From an uncultured bacterium (GTDB lineage Bacteria; Verrucomicrobiota; Kiritimatiellia; CAIKKV01), in assembly GCA_938038445.1 (NCBI GenBank), contig CALHRZ010000024.1:1-48505 (forward strand): a stretch of 48,505 bases of DNA. The letters are read 5' to 3'. Below are positions 15,762 to 24,310 of this stretch, piece after piece. Position numbers and translations under genes: made by a program. The notes below the pieces were generated by a model that was not told the DNA's origin, ran no database searches, and was given only the letters and a program-made list of their open reading frames with translations. How positions within the stretch are numbered: the stretch's first letter is position 1; every line of letters starts with the position of its first letter.

Positions 15762-18143
15762 TCATTGGCGTTGCACCTGGGAATTGGAGGTGTCGTCCGG
15801 AGGACGGAGGGGTGGGGTTCGGATTTCCCTGCGGCGAACAAATGGATTCCAAGGCACTGGCTCCTCCGGAACCACAAGGCGCCTTTGGAGATACAACACC
15901 TGATTGACCCGATGCTCCCATCCAGGCTCGGGCCCACCGACTTGACGACCGGATTGCATGAGGGGAAAAGCATTGGGCGCAAAACGCCACCACTGCATGG
16001 AGGGAAAAAACCATGGGACCTGGGCATAAGGACGCCAGAGGGTGGGATCGCCGGACGAGGCGGGCCATCCCTCCGGCTTTTGCCAGGAAAAGTCCCACGT
16101 CTGATCGCTGACCACGTTCGTCCAAGTGCTGAAAAACGCTGCGGTGTACCAGGAGAACTCGCCGCGCGGACGGATTTCCATCCTGAGAAAATGCTCGCCG
16201 GGTTCGAGCTCCACCGGATAAGGACGGAATTCATGGGGTAGGCTTCCCGTTCCTATCTCTCTACCATCTATAAAGAGGCGGATCTCCGCATGTCCGTTCC
16301 CTCCATAGAGCGCCCGATGCGGATCGGTTGCCCGCCAGGCCAGAAGCGCAGCCTGTTCCCGAACTTCGGGTTCAAGCGTTTCTTTTGCCGCAAAAGCTTC
16401 GTAAAGGGGGCGTACCATTTCCGGACCTTCGCGGATTTCCCGATAAGCCAGCGTCCGCAATTGAAAAATCGTTCCCCACACGGTTCCCTCCAACATGTTC
16501 GAAAGCCAGGCACTCCGCGCTTCTGCCTCGCGGTCCAACCCCGCTCGCTCCAACTCGAACAGCTCACACATGGCCGTGGCGAAGGCAACCGTATCAAACG
16601 GGGGAAAACGCTGGGCCAAAGGCGGAATCCGGCTGCCCGCGGGCCCGGGCTGGTCCTGATACCACCAAGCCGCCGCCGACATGTATCCTTGGGCTCGATT
16701 GCCATCCCCAAATTCGATCACCATCTGAAGACTCTTTTCAAAGGTCACGGGATCGGGAATCTGGAGGCGGTATTGTGCAGTACGCATGGCTCCTTTTTCC
16801 AAAAGTCCATGAAACGGCCGTTCCATCAGTCCGTAGTAGTACCAACCCCCGTTGAAATAATCCTCCAGCCCCGTTCCGGTATGAACGGGCGACAACTCCC
16901 CGTCGCGATAAAAGCGCTCATCGCCCTCCAGAATATTCCATCCGCCATCGTTTCCATGGGCGATGAGGTAGCAGCCGACAAAAAGGCCTTTCCCTTCGGT
17001 ACGCATGATGCGAAACGGCCGGCCACCGCTCCGCGCATCCGCCCAGGAACTATGGAAATAGCGCACAGGCTCTTCGATTTTCGGAGTCATCTCAACGGCC
17101 GCTTCCACCCGGCGTGTTTCCCGACCATCGTTGCGCAGCGTCAACCGAGCGTGCCGACGCCAAGACATGGGAAATCGGCAGATCAAAACGTGGTCATCAT
17201 TCGCAAAAGCGGCCGAAACGAAGCGGCGCAAATGAAGGCCATTGCAAAAAAAATCGCCCAACGGGGTTTCAATACTCGAAGCCGGATTTTCCTCCCACCA
17301 GGCGCGCAAAACAAGTTCCCGTAAAAGCCGGCTTTGGGAAATGGCGCTCTGATCCGCCTGCACGAGCGGACGGATCGCCAGCGTGTCAATCGTACCGGGC
17401 CCATCCTGATCCCATATCGCGATCTCTTCTCCGGGTCGAAGAGCGACAGATTGAAATGACAAACGGCTCGAAATCGCACTCCATTCGCGGTCGCGGTCAC
17501 GGAGCGCATTCAATACGCGAGCCAGTGATTTCCGTTGAAGGTCGGAAAACCGCCGGGGAAACGATTCCACACGGCTCCTCTTGGGGTAAAATTCCACGTT
17601 GAAATGAAAGTACGGGCGTGCATCAGGGGGAACGTGGGAAATTCGAACCATAATCTCCAGGGAACGCTGAAAAGGAATCGGGACATAGCTAAAGGCACCC
17701 CCGCTTAGCGTGTCGGCCAAAGGCGGCTCGAAAGGAAAGACCGTTGCGGAAGTCTCCTGGCCGAACAATTGCGCTTCGGTCAGCCGTAAACGGGGTTCGG
17801 CTTCCCCATCGAGAAAGAAAAGCCACTCCTCCGCGCGCACGTTGGTCATCCAAATGCGGCGGAGACAGCCGGGGCCTTGAAAAAAGGCCAACCGGTACCG
17901 GTCGCCGCCTGCATGGAGCAGATTCCAATCCGCCCAATCCGCATTGCCGCCGGAAGGATCGGTCGAAGAAATCATTTCCGATCGAACACCATCGCGGAAC
18001 GCGGGCATCACACGGAGAAGGTCCTCAAACGCCTCCTCCAAGGTCAAAAAAGGAGCCGAAGCCCTCCGACATCCAAGACCTCCTCCGCCAAGCCAACCGA
18101 TCAGAATCAAAATCCCAAGGCCGAATCGCCATCCCTGTTTCAT
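15762..18143 (-). CDS. GH172 (DUF2961) family lipoprotein
   Basis: A signal sequence with a likely lipobox (GGLGC near residue 25) suggests a membrane-anchored lipoprotein, about 793 residues long. The DUF2961 core is clear: ISSTDPSGGNADW, QGPGCLRRIWMT, FLDGEAEPRLRLTEAQLFG, SYVPIPFQRSLEI and GTGLEDYFNGGWYYYG, the last holding a conserved acidic residue. DUF2961 is now glycoside hydrolase family 172, which includes fructofuranosidases and arabinofuranosidases; the substrate here is unknown. A beta domain (IRLFIDGREIGTGSLPHEF) closes the protein. The ATG at 18143 has AGGAGA upstream and overlaps the preceding stop as ATGA. It is last in a coupled run: MFS, amidohydrolase, unknown, GH172. Confidence 0.85.
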   Translation of the reverse strand: MKQGWRFGLGILILIGWLGGGGLGCRRASAPFLTLEEAFEDLLRVMPAFRDGVRSEMISSTDPSGGNADWADWNLLHAGGDRYRLAFFQGPGCLRRIWMTNVRAEEWLFFLDGEAEPRLRLTEAQLFGQETSATVFPFEPPLADTLSGGAFSYVPIPFQRSLEIMVRISHVPPDARPYFHFNVEFYPKRSRVESFPRRFSDLQRKSLARVLNALRDRDREWSAISSRLSFQSVALRPGEEIAIWDQDGPGTIDTLAIRPLVQADQSAISQSRLLRELVLRAWWEENPASSIETPLGDFFCNGLHLRRFVSAAFANDDHVLICRFPMSWRRHARLTLRNDGRETRRVEAAVEMTPKIEEPVRYFHSSWADARSGGRPFRIMRTEGKGLFVGCYLIAHGNDGGWNILEGDERFYRDGELSPVHTGTGLEDYFNGGWYYYGLMERPFHGLLEKGAMRTAQYRLQIPDPVTFEKSLQMVIEFGDGNRAQGYMSAAAWWYQDQPGPAGSRIPPLAQRFPPFDTVAFATAMCELFELERAGLDREAEARSAWLSNMLEGTVWGTIFQLRTLAYREIREGPEMVRPLYEAFAAKETLEPEVREQAALLAWRATDPHRALYGGNGHAEIRLFIDGREIGTGSLPHEFRPYPVELEPGEHFLRMEIRPRGEFSWYTAAFFSTWTNVVSDQTWDFSWQKPEGWPASSGDPTLWRPYAQVPWFFPSMQWWRFAPNAFPLMQSGRQVGGPEPGWEHRVNQVLYLQRRLVVPEEPVPWNPFVRRREIRTPPLRPPDDTSNSQVQRQ

Positions 18144-18754
18144 CCGCGCTCTCCTAACTCTTCCCCTCGCGCAGCTTCCGGGAACCGCGCCCGGAAATTC
18201 AGCTTCAGCACCGCGAGATAGGAAGACCATGCCACAGGATCCTCAACGGCCAGAGGATCTCTTGCGATCCGTGCGTCTCGCTCGAATAGCCGGCTCTGGG
18301 TAGGAGGCGAAACAAGCAAACGCTTTACCGGCTCGCCCTGAAACCATTCAAGGCTCGCCATATTATCTGCGCGAAGAGGAATCGGCATAACGTGGACCAA
18401 ACGATAGCGGTCGCCGAGAGGGACCAGACCGAAAACACCATGGAGCCCGTAACGCCAGGTTCGCCCCTCGCGATGGACGGTGAAAAAGTAAGACAGGGTC
18501 CCCGGCGTTTGGCCTGGAGAATGAAGCGCATGATTTTCCATCCCTCCAAATGAAAAGCGATCGCCATCCTGCGAGCGGAAATCCACCTCAAGTACCTGGC
18601 CCCATTCCATCCCATACCACTCCGCTCCCGTGAGAACGGAACGTTTCACGGGAACATCCGCATCGAACTTCCCAAGGGCAACGGCGGCATCTGTGCGAAC
18701 CTTGAGGGTCCGAACTCCTCCTATATAATCATAACGGGCATGGATGCAGTCCAT
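18140..18754 (-). CDS. Hypothetical protein between amidohydrolase and GH172-like genes
   Basis: I do not recognise this protein of 204 residues. It has no signal peptide, membrane segment or known motif; the pattern of short beta strands with many aromatic residues (GAEWYGMEWGQVLEVDF, GDRFSFGGMENHALHS, RTWRYGLHGVFGLVPLGDRY) suggests a beta-sandwich. It starts 77 nt after the amidohydrolase gene, in a gap where I see nothing else, and overlaps the GH172-like start by four bases (ATGA). It is therefore probably translated together with the GH172-like lipoprotein, though the missing signal peptide argues for a cytoplasmic role. Confidence 0.6.
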   Translation of the reverse strand: MDCIHARYDYIGGVRTLKVRTDAAVALGKFDADVPVKRSVLTGAEWYGMEWGQVLEVDFRSQDGDRFSFGGMENHALHSPGQTPGTLSYFFTVHREGRTWRYGLHGVFGLVPLGDRYRLVHVMPIPLRADNMASLEWFQGEPVKRLLVSPPTQSRLFERDARIARDPLAVEDPVAWSSYLAVLKLNFRARFPEAARGEELGERG

Positions 18755-18831
18755 CTATCGGAGTTCCTCGATCGCAAACAGATCATCGGTCCGCGATCGT
18801 TCGGGTGCGGCGCAAGTCGGATGGGTCCCAT

Positions 18832-19902
18832 TCATATCGGCCCCAATCCGGCACTCTCATTCCAACCAAGGTCTTGGAGGATCGCGGATGCGTTGCCGTA
18901 AAAGACGCGCTCGATATCGGTGCGACCGAGACCGACCCGTTCCGCGGCACGTCGGAACGCACGAATTTCCTCATACATAAAGAACGTGAGCCGTTCGCTC
19001 TCTGCCGGTGCCGCTTCGCGCATATGAGGATCGCCGGAGACATCCCCGTAGAGACCGCGGGGAACCAGGTTGATATAGATTCCGTTCTCGCAGATGCGGC
19101 GCATGCGCATCCGAAGAATCGGCAGATCGGAGCCGAAAAGAATCCGGCCGGGACCCACGGCCCGAAGGACCTGCTCGAACACCTCGTCATTTGTATTGGC
19201 GCTGAGATCAAACAGCAGCCGGCGGGTTTGGCTCAATATCTCAAAAGCGTTTCCGACGTCCTGGGGACAATAGGCGCGGCCAACATGCGCCACGATCACC
19301 CGGATGGCGGGATATCGTTCTTCGATCTCCAGAAGCTGGGCCAGATTGACGGGATCGCGAAGTCGTCCGGAGCGGGGAAGATGAAGCATCAGGAGCAAGC
19401 CGCGTCGGTTGAGAACGGCAAGTTGATGGGGCGGAAAGAAGTCGAAAATGCGGATTTCATCGGCCGGCAGATAAGAGGGCGCAAAGGAAAGATAGGATTT
19501 GGCCCCCAGAAACCCGCCTTCCAAAAGGCGCCGCTCGAACTCCCGAGCCGTCCATCGGGGGTCGGAAAAGATCAACGCAGGCCATTGCCGTTGTCGGGCA
19601 ACCGCGCTGACATAGCGATTCATCGTTTCCAGATCCGATCGAATTGATCCAAACACGAACGGTCGGATCGTCTTGGACGGAAAGAGCAGCCGATAGGTTT
19701 CTTCCAATTGTTCGGCCGTGTTTTCCTCCGCGACGCGCGAGGGCCAGTCCACCGTGCGTGTAGAACCTGTCGGAGGAACAAGATGTTCCCGCCGCCAAAG
19801 GTGAACATGCACATCCCACAACCGTTCGGGAAGGAATTCCCGGATTTCCTTCTCATAGACCTCGCGATCGTAAGACGTAACGGCAAAAAGAGTCGTGTTC
19901 AT
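18832..19902 (-). CDS. Amidohydrolase-superfamily protein (Amidohydro_2-like)
   Basis: The protein of 356 residues has a metal-dependent TIM barrel. Visible landmarks are DVHVHL near residue 30 (metal His pair), GAKSYLSF near 134 (where a carbamylated Lys or ring Lys is found in relatives), LLLMLHLPRSG near 170, VIVAHVGRAY near 205 and ILFGSDLPI near 255 (metal Asp). Relatives hydrolyse lactones or amides or decarboxylate small acids, and I cannot pick one. Its start overlaps the MFS stop by four bases (ATGA), so the transporter and enzyme are coupled and plausibly act on the same compound, perhaps a sugar acid or lactone. That link is inference. Confidence 0.75.
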   Translation of the reverse strand: MNTTLFAVTSYDREVYEKEIREFLPERLWDVHVHLWRREHLVPPTGSTRTVDWPSRVAEENTAEQLEETYRLLFPSKTIRPFVFGSIRSDLETMNRYVSAVARQRQWPALIFSDPRWTAREFERRLLEGGFLGAKSYLSFAPSYLPADEIRIFDFFPPHQLAVLNRRGLLLMLHLPRSGRLRDPVNLAQLLEIEERYPAIRVIVAHVGRAYCPQDVGNAFEILSQTRRLLFDLSANTNDEVFEQVLRAVGPGRILFGSDLPILRMRMRRICENGIYINLVPRGLYGDVSGDPHMREAAPAESERLTFFMYEEIRAFRRAAERVGLGRTDIERVFYGNASAILQDLGWNESAGLGPI

Positions 19903-21203
19903 GAATTTTCCAAAGGCTGAGCAGCAGAGCCCGTCCAGGTTTCAGGAAGTCGCAAAAGGATACCATAACCCGCTATGACGCAAAACGCCATTGTAAGGAA
20001 GAGCAGTCCATACGCCTCGGGTGGATAGAGTCGGCCGGCAGGCGTCAAAACGGAAGCGTCGGTAAAGGCATCGAGGAGAAGCCCCGCCACCCCGGAAAGC
20101 AGTGCGACCCCCAAATAGATGGTTCCATTCAGAACAGCGACACTCTGCGCCACAAAGGCGCGATTGTTCATCTCCTTGATCAACGCCGCCCATGCCGATC
20201 CGGACGCTACGCTGGCAGCCAAAAGGATGTAGGCAAGCAGAAAAAGAAACGGAGGCGCTCGAAGAGGCACACCCACCGCCAATAGGAAGGTTCCGAGGAA
20301 CAGCACGCCTTGAAAGACGCGAATGACGAGCAACAGACGGCGGTCGGCCAGACGAATCCACAATCCGCTCAGACTGGTACAGATGGCTGTGACCGTCGCC
20401 ATGACCAAAACAAAGGAAGCGGCTCGCTGGGTGGAGAGACCGCCCACGTCCTGGAGGAATTTCTTGCCCACAACGTTCTGAACGACAAAATACACAGGAA
20501 AGTTAAAAAGGCTGGCCACCAGAACGAGTCGGTTGCGACGGGTCAATAGGATGCCGAGCAGAGTCCGAAGAGAGACGCGACCCCGAGGGCCGATCGGATC
20601 CGGAAGCCGGCGAAGAACCAGCCAACACCCCATCCAACAGACCGCAAGAAGCAACGCCATGACCAGGAGGGCGCGCCGCCACCGAAGCCAAGCGGTGAGC
20701 AAAGCGAAAGGAAGCGTGCCGGCCATGCCGCCGACATATCCTGCAAAAAGGACAACCCCCAACATGGAAGGGAAATGGTGGGGACCGAACAACGTCTCCA
20801 CCTCGCGGACGAGGCTCAGGTACATGAAACTGGCACCAAATCCACAGAAAAACCGGGCGGCATACAGCGAGTAAACATCTTGTGCCAGAGGAAACGCCAG
20901 CGCACCAGCCGCCATGATGGCGCCGCCGGAGAGAAGCGTACGGCGCCCTCCAAAACGGTCCGCAGCCATTCCAACGAGGAATTGGGAGCCGGCGTAGACA
21001 CCGAGAAATATAGACCCCAGCCCTGCAACGGCAGAGGCGGAAAGTGAAAGATCCGTCTGAATTTCGTCAAAGATGGTCCCTGGAACGGCGACACGAAGGA
21101 AATAGGAGAAAAAATAGATGGTCATCATGGCGCCGACAGCCATGATTTCGGTTCCCCGGCGGCGCCATCGGTCCGAAAAAGGAAGATGTCCCGCCGACTT
21201 CAT
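19899..21203 (-). CDS. Major facilitator superfamily transporter
   Basis: About 434 residues with 12 predicted membrane helices. The loop 2-3 signature is GMAADRFGGRRTLLSG, and an MFS-type first helix precedes it (MTIYFFSYFLRVAVPGTIF). The general shape, with DxRxGRR and a central loop near residue 200, is like sugar or organic-anion symporters. The ATG at 21203 overlaps the holB stop (ATGA); a longer reading to 21248 would enter holB. The adjoining amidohydrolase and GH172-like genes suggest that it imports a glycan breakdown product. Confidence 0.85.
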   Translation of the reverse strand: MKSAGHLPFSDRWRRRGTEIMAVGAMMTIYFFSYFLRVAVPGTIFDEIQTDLSLSASAVAGLGSIFLGVYAGSQFLVGMAADRFGGRRTLLSGGAIMAAGALAFPLAQDVYSLYAARFFCGFGASFMYLSLVREVETLFGPHHFPSMLGVVLFAGYVGGMAGTLPFALLTAWLRWRRALLVMALLLAVCWMGCWLVLRRLPDPIGPRGRVSLRTLLGILLTRRNRLVLVASLFNFPVYFVVQNVVGKKFLQDVGGLSTQRAASFVLVMATVTAICTSLSGLWIRLADRRLLLVIRVFQGVLFLGTFLLAVGVPLRAPPFLFLLAYILLAASVASGSAWAALIKEMNNRAFVAQSVAVLNGTIYLGVALLSGVAGLLLDAFTDASVLTPAGRLYPPEAYGLLFLTMAFCVIAGYGILLRLPETWTGSAAQPLENS

Positions 21204-22177
21204 GAAACGATCGGCGTTGAAAAAAGAGCGACAAAACCGGCTTCCCACACTGCCGCTTCGTTGAAGTTTTGCTCCAACCGTTCATTCATGGTTTCGATCG
21301 CTTCCATCCGGCGAAGAACTTCCTGATGGGAGAGCACCAAGGCTTGGCGGTGGATGTCCGCCGCTCGATCGTGAAAAAGCCAGTCGCGTTCCTCGAGACC
21401 AGAGACGGCGGCCAGTAGGTCACGTTGCCAGCCAAGGAGAGCCAGCAGAAAAAGCCACCGGCCTTCCCGGTACCGACTCTGAATGCGCGCCTCAATCACG
21501 TCACGATCTTTTGGTTCAGAAAAGGCTTCGTTTTCCGCCATCACCTCCTGCCGAACGGTTTCCTGCCAGCGGCCCAGAAGCTCCCCTACCCGAGCACATG
21601 CCTGCCAGGCACCCAACAAACCCTTCCCAGCGCAGCTCATGAGCTCGGCTACCGCATCCATCCACCGCTGCATCTCCGACGAGGTTTCAAGTGGAAATCG
21701 AAGGATCTGGCAACGCGAACGCACGGTGGGCAACAAAGATTCGGGTCGGTCCGTCTGAAGCAAAAAAAGAGTCCGAGGTGGCGGCTCCTCGAGGCGCTTT
21801 AAAAGAGCGTTCGAAGCCTGGTCGGTCATTCGGTCCGCCTGCCGGAGCACGACAGCTTTCCAGCCGCCTTCATAGGCCGTTCGTTCGAGTTCGTAAAGAA
21901 GGTCCCGAATATCTTCGATCGCCGTCGCGCGGGATTTCAGCTTCGGCTCGACAATCCAAACATCGGGGTGGAAACCCAAAAGCGGAAGGCGGCAGCCCGC
22001 GCATGTTCCACAAGGGCGCTCCTCTTGCGCCCGGCAAAAAAGGAGTCCCAGAATCCTCCCCATCAACCGCCGGAGTTCGTTATGTGAGGGGCTGACCAAC
22101 AGATAGGCATGCGCGATCCGGTCCCGCTCGAACGCCTGCCGGATCCTCTCGAACGCATTATCCCAAACCGTAACCAA
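21200..22177 (-). CDS. DNA polymerase III subunit delta'
   Basis: Clamp-loader delta' subunit of 325 residues. It shows AHAYLLVSPSHNELRRLMG where active ATPases have a P-loop (degenerate, as expected for delta'), four zinc cysteines (C48, C56, C59, C62), DQASNALLKRLEEPPPRTLF and the SRC motif in RSRCQILRF. I chose a TTG start at 22177 because GGAGG lies six bases upstream and the following residues (VTVWDNAFERIRQAFERDRI) fit the family. Any longer reading lies inside tmk. It overlaps tmk by 20 nt and the MFS gene by four, the usual tmk-holB pairing. Confidence 0.9.
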   Translation of the reverse strand: MVTVWDNAFERIRQAFERDRIAHAYLLVSPSHNELRRLMGRILGLLFCRAQEERPCGTCAGCRLPLLGFHPDVWIVEPKLKSRATAIEDIRDLLYELERTAYEGGWKAVVLRQADRMTDQASNALLKRLEEPPPRTLFLLQTDRPESLLPTVRSRCQILRFPLETSSEMQRWMDAVAELMSCAGKGLLGAWQACARVGELLGRWQETVRQEVMAENEAFSEPKDRDVIEARIQSRYREGRWLFLLALLGWQRDLLAAVSGLEERDWLFHDRAADIHRQALVLSHQEVLRRMEAIETMNERLEQNFNEAAVWEAGFVALFSTPIVS

Positions 22178-22832
22178 ATCGTTCCTCCACCAGAGTCCAG
22201 ATCCTCTGGGAAATCCCGTCCAAACCATTCCGGGCATCCAACAGGCAAATGCGTTTCGGATATCGGGCGGCAAGGGCAAGGTAGCCCTCCCGGATCCGCT
22301 CATGGAACGCAAGCGCTTCGCGTTCCAGCCGGTCCGCCTCACAGCCGTTGGCCCGATTGCGCGGACCGATCCGCGCCAAGCCCTCTGTCGGTTCGAGATC
22401 CAGAAGGATGGTGAGATCCGGAATTGCATCCCCCACGGCCCATGCATTCATTCGTTCGATGATTTCCGCCCCAAGCCCCCTGCCGTAGCCTTGATAGGCT
22501 ACCGTCGAGTCCATGAAACGGTCGCTGACGACCCAACGCCCCTCTTGAAGCGCGGGACGAATGATCGTTTGGACCAGTTGAGCACGGGCGGCCAGGAAGA
22601 GGAATGTTTCGGCTTCGGGAACAAGCGCTTCTCCCGTCCGATCGTGCTGAAGGATTTCCCGGATCTGTTCGCCCGTTCTCGTTCCACCGGGTTCCCGCGT
22701 AATCAGAGGTTCGATGCCGCATTTCCGAAGCCGGTCCGCCAACAAACGGACCTGGGTGGACTTGCCGCTTCCGTCAGGTCCCTCCAGAGTGATGAACACT
22801 CCTCTTCGCCGTTCATGACACAAAGCATTCAT
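22158..22832 (-). CDS. Thymidylate kinase
   Basis: Phosphorylates dTMP to dTDP using ATP. The 224 residues carry the P-loop GPDGSGKST (18-26), REPGGT near 47, the DR(F/Y) substrate motif in DRFMDSTVAYQGYGRGL near 99, and a Lid region with RNRANGCEADRLE. It overlaps the L,D-transpeptidase stop by four bases (ATGA) and holB by 20. This places it inside the long minus-strand operon. Confidence 0.95.
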   Translation of the reverse strand: MNALCHERRRGVFITLEGPDGSGKSTQVRLLADRLRKCGIEPLITREPGGTRTGEQIREILQHDRTGEALVPEAETFLFLAARAQLVQTIIRPALQEGRWVVSDRFMDSTVAYQGYGRGLGAEIIERMNAWAVGDAIPDLTILLDLEPTEGLARIGPRNRANGCEADRLEREALAFHERIREGYLALAARYPKRICLLDARNGLDGISQRIWTLVEERFGYGLG

Positions 22833-23782
22833 TCTTCAATAACAACGACCGTACCGATGGGAAGAAGGAAAAACAATTCTTCGACATCGCGATTTCGAAG
22901 ACGGATACAGCCGGCGCTTTCCGCCTTGCCGATCGTATCCTCTTCCCATGTGCCGTGAATCCCGTACCCCGAAACGGGAGGGGTATCGCCGGTCGGTTTC
23001 AACGCCAGCCACCGGGTTCCCAATATATTCTCCGGATCGCCATAGGGAATGACTTTCCCGTCCGGACGCCACCACGCGGGCTCTGCGATGCGGTCAGAAA
23101 TGACGAAGGTTCCGACCGGAGTTCGGCCGAACTTGCCGGTTCCAACCCGGTACCGTTTAAAGAAACGACCGTTCAGCGTTACGAGGAGATCGTTCCGGCT
23201 TTTATTAACCACAACCTTGAACTCCCCGTTGAGGACCCTGAGCCGGTCGCCCTGCTTGATGAGATGGGGATTCGCGATTCGGTTATTGGTTGCTGTCAAC
23301 TCGGCCGTCGTGCCAAACCGCCGCGCAATCCGATCGAGGCTGTCGCCTGGCCCAACGATCACCTCCCGCTTTTCCGGCATGGGATAGGGATGGAAAACCA
23401 ACCGAGCGGCCAGGGCACCCGCTTTTTCTTCAAGGAGACTGAGATCGGCTCCTTGTGCATGTTGTTCCATGAACGCGAGAATAACTTCTCGGGCTTCGTC
23501 CAAACGGTCCGCCCGTTCCAGTTCTTCCACCCGGGCGAGGAGAGAGCGAATCTCCTGGGTCAATTCCTGAACTGTCCCTGTGGACGCAACAGAGGGCATG
23601 GGGGAAACCTGAGATGGGGCATTCGACGATAGGGCGGGGAAGCTCTGTTTCGCTTGGCCTTTCCAGGTCGCAACCCCATACGCAGCCAAGGCAACGATCC
23701 CCGCAAGAACTGCAAGGATAATCCAGAGAGGACGGCGGGAACGCGGCGGCTCTTCAAACGTTTGAAGGGTGGGCAAAACCAT
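22829..23782 (-). CDS. L,D-transpeptidase with LysM domain
   Basis: Predicted envelope enzyme that makes 3-3 cross-links in peptidoglycan or attaches proteins to it. It has 317 residues: an N-terminal membrane anchor (about 19-40), a Ser/Pro/Ala linker, a short coiled coil (about 70-125), a LysM domain (about 137-182) and a YkuD domain from about 185. The catalytic set is HGTW (His near 276) and SAGCIRLRN (Cys near 292). The ribosome binding site AAAGGAG overlaps the ispF stop, and the 3' end overlaps tmk by ATGA. The isolated anchor with no lipobox suggests inner-membrane attachment. Confidence 0.9.
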   Translation of the reverse strand: MVLPTLQTFEEPPRSRRPLWIILAVLAGIVALAAYGVATWKGQAKQSFPALSSNAPSQVSPMPSVASTGTVQELTQEIRSLLARVEELERADRLDEAREVILAFMEQHAQGADLSLLEEKAGALAARLVFHPYPMPEKREVIVGPGDSLDRIARRFGTTAELTATNNRIANPHLIKQGDRLRVLNGEFKVVVNKSRNDLLVTLNGRFFKRYRVGTGKFGRTPVGTFVISDRIAEPAWWRPDGKVIPYGDPENILGTRWLALKPTGDTPPVSGYGIHGTWEEDTIGKAESAGCIRLRNRDVEELFFLLPIGTVVVIEE

Positions 23783-23788
23783 CGTCGT

Positions 23789-24292
23789 TTACTCCTTTCG
23801 GCCTCGGAGTGCGGATAAACTTCGTTCGAGCAACACAACAGCCGTCGCGGCCATTCCTTCCCCCCGTCCTATGGCCCCCACCCGCTCGTGGCTTCCTGCC
23901 TTTACCGAGACGCGTTCCGGGTCCACTCCAAGGACTGTCGCAAGATGATCCCGTATCGCCGGAACATAAGGGGCCAAACGGGGGGCCTCGGCCAAGACGT
24001 TCGAATCGAGATTTCCGACCTGCCAGCCCTTTTCCCCAATCATCTCGACCACACGGGACAGCATCGCCATGCTGTCCGCATTCTTCCACTGCAGATCCGT
24101 ATCGGGAAAATAGCGCCCGATATCCCCTAACGCCAGCGCCCCCAATAGGGCATCCATGACTGCATGGGCAAGCACATCAGCGTCGGAATGCCCGGCAAGC
24201 CCCCAGCCATAAGGAACAGAAACGCCACCCAATTTGAGACACCGTCCCGCTTCGAAGCGGTGGATGTCATAACCAATCCCCACCCGATACAC
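23789..24292 (-). CDS. 2-C-methyl-D-erythritol 2,4-cyclodiphosphate synthase
   Basis: Fifth step of the MEP isoprenoid pathway, converting the CDP-methylerythritol phosphate to the cyclic diphosphate. The 167 residues show GIGYDIHRF (metal Asp and His), GLAGHSDADVLAHAVMDALL (third metal His), GDIGRYFPDTD and GAIGRGEGMAA. The nucleotide-binding stretch is VKAGSHE, where many homologues have a Thr pair. The start is GTG at 24292, set by the conserved N-terminus and a GGAAG site. No ispD is nearby. It lies 18 nt after aspS and 6 nt before the L,D-transpeptidase gene. Confidence 0.95.
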   Translation of the reverse strand: MYRVGIGYDIHRFEAGRCLKLGGVSVPYGWGLAGHSDADVLAHAVMDALLGALALGDIGRYFPDTDLQWKNADSMAMLSRVVEMIGEKGWQVGNLDSNVLAEAPRLAPYVPAIRDHLATVLGVDPERVSVKAGSHERVGAIGRGEGMAATAVVLLERSLSALRGRKE

Positions 24293-24310
24293 GGCGATCT
24301 TCCTTTCGTT

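Noticed and set aside
16290..17324. Plus-strand open frame opposite the GH172-like gene
   Set aside because: The DUF2961 motifs on the minus strand are unambiguous; the antisense frame shows nothing.
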